Source: Roseateles sp. XES5
Lineage (GTDB): Bacteria; Pseudomonadota; Alphaproteobacteria; Rhizobiales; Rhizobiaceae
Length of the DNA: 64,000 bases
NCBI RefSeq assembly: GCF_020535545.1
Contig: NZ_CP084753.1
Location: forward strand, 62,001 to 126,000
Reading direction: 5' to 3'
Shown here: positions 63,362 through 64,000 of the stretch, piece by piece
How the letters are laid out: each line of letters starts with the position of its first letter
How positions within the stretch are numbered: the first letter of the stretch is position 1
The notes under the pieces: model-generated
Seen by the model: the letters and a program-made list of their open reading frames with translations, nothing else
Databases searched by the model: none
Told to the model about the DNA's origin: nothing
Translations under genes and position numbers: made by a program

Positions 63362-64000
63362 TTACTCCGCGGCCGCTTCCAGCTTGCCCGGTGCGGACGC
63401 GCCGTTCTTCGCGCTCATCTTCTTGTAGAGGAAGAAATAGAGCTTGATGTACTGGCCGACGAGGATGGCGTTGAGGATGGTGCCCTCACGGATGAACTTG
63501 ATCTCTGCGAGGAAAGCGAGGCCGATCAGCGCCGAAGTGACGAGCAGCGTGCAGTCGAAACCGGTCTTGATATTGCCCCACTTCCAGCCTGTGCGCTTGA
63601 AGATCGTGTTGACGAACATGTCGATGGGCATCAGCACGAGGTTGGCGCGGATCATCAGGAAGAGGCCGAAGGCGAGCGCCGCATCGGCGAAGACCAAGAG
63701 CGCGACCCGAAGATAGTAATCCTCCAGCACGACGAATTCGGTGAGCTTGAGGTTGAGATCGAGGAACACGGCCAGGACGAAAGCCGGGATCAGCGATGCG
63801 AAGTTCTTGAGCTTGAAATCCTTCGGCAGCACCAGATAGGTCAGACCGAGCATGATGAGCTCGAGGATGAAGTTGTACGTGCCCTGGCTCAGCGGCGTGT
63901 AGACGAGCGTCATGGTGCGCGTCAGGCTGCTCTGCGGCGAGATGCCGACGCCGGCGCGGATGGCGAGGCTCACGCCGAAGGTCAGGATGTAGATCCCGAG
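63362..64000 (-). CDS. YczE/YitT-like membrane protein, partial (N-terminus beyond window)
   Basis: The frame is open from the right edge to the TAA at 63362, giving 212 residues; the start lies outside. The first visible part, IYILTFGVSLAIRAGVGISP, is typical of the YczE/DUF6198 group of small multi-helix membrane proteins. Four further hydrophobic segments and a polar C-terminus rich in Ala and Lys follow. Function is unknown; some relatives act with transport regulators. Confidence 0.7.
   Translation of the reverse strand, partial: LGIYILTFGVSLAIRAGVGISPQSSLTRTMTLVYTPLSQGTYNFILELIMLGLTYLVLPKDFKLKNFASLIPAFVLAVFLDLNLKLTEFVVLEDYYLRVALLVFADAALAFGLFLMIRANLVLMPIDMFVNTIFKRTGWKWGNIKTGFDCTLLVTSALIGLAFLAEIKFIREGTILNAILVGQYIKLYFFLYKKMSAKNGASAPGKLEAAAE

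Noticed and set aside
1..64000. tRNA, rRNA, CRISPR arrays, IS elements, toxin-antitoxin or phage defence genes
   Set aside because: I looked for their typical structures, repeats and proteins and found none I can support.

Overview
The window is GC-rich throughout and reads as chromosome or large replicon of an alphaproteobacterium of the order Rhizobiales, most likely Rhizobiaceae (Shinella/Ensifer/Rhizobium-like). That placement is an inference. It rests on the many ABC uptake operons with dedicated LacI, GntR, RpiR and TetR regulators, CTC/GTC/TCG-rich codon use, the alphaproteobacterial nosRZDFYLX order, and DUF1236, DUF2161 and DUF1272 proteins. I see no rRNA, tRNA, CRISPR array, insertion sequence or prophage gene.

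Layout. 1-10135: a sugar-binding protein cut by the left edge, then TetR and LacI regulators leading a catabolic operon (GMC oxidoreductase, VOC protein, carbohydrate ABC transporter, MDR dehydrogenase). 10145-13462: a gene remnant, a HexR-like RpiR regulator, a DUF2161 gene and zwf. 13613-15858: an amino-acid-type ABC transporter. 15971-19696: two DUF1236 proteins around an orphan LuxR-type response regulator, a small membrane peptide, a DUF1272 protein and a GlxA-type AraC regulator. 19707-28410: a complete nitrous oxide reductase cluster on the minus strand behind an FNR/NnrR-type box; nosF carries an apparent one-base frameshift. 28524-33584: diguanylate cyclase, Wzy-like polymerase, SMP-30 lactonase, ProC-like reductase and a low-molecular-weight phosphatase. 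33681-40203: an amino-acid-type ABC transporter and GntR gene facing uxuBA, with one operator motif at both outer promoters. 40381-48339: kdpFABCDE behind an extra 27-residue membrane peptide. 48451-54111: two amidase/TetR modules (one with a PotF-like binding protein) and a candidate small RNA. 54158-59150: cyoABCD and a SURF1 gene. 59414-64000: MHS-type MFS transporter, acetyltransferase, GH20 hexosaminidase and a partial YczE-like membrane protein.

The strain appears to combine microaerobic or denitrifying respiration (N2O reductase plus bo3-type quinol oxidase), high-affinity K+ uptake, and scavenging of plant- or rhizosphere-type carbon (hexuronates, amides, amino sugars, unidentified polyols or sugars).

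The most unusual signal is local. Tracts inside kdpB (about 43780-44240), cyoA, cyoB and cyoC (about 55355-58990), and possibly nosZ (about 24690-25050), switch abruptly to almost exclusive CTG-Leu and mostly GTG-Val codons, while both ends of kdpB, cyoA and cyoB stay rhizobial. This means either recombination with a distant, betaproteobacterium-like donor or a chimeric (for example metagenomic) assembly at highly conserved genes, and it should be settled before these genes are used for phylogeny. I found no clearly novel defence or mobile system. The more promising undescribed biology is regulatory and metabolic: paired operators that define small regulons, and transporters of unexpected class next to sugar-acid catabolism.
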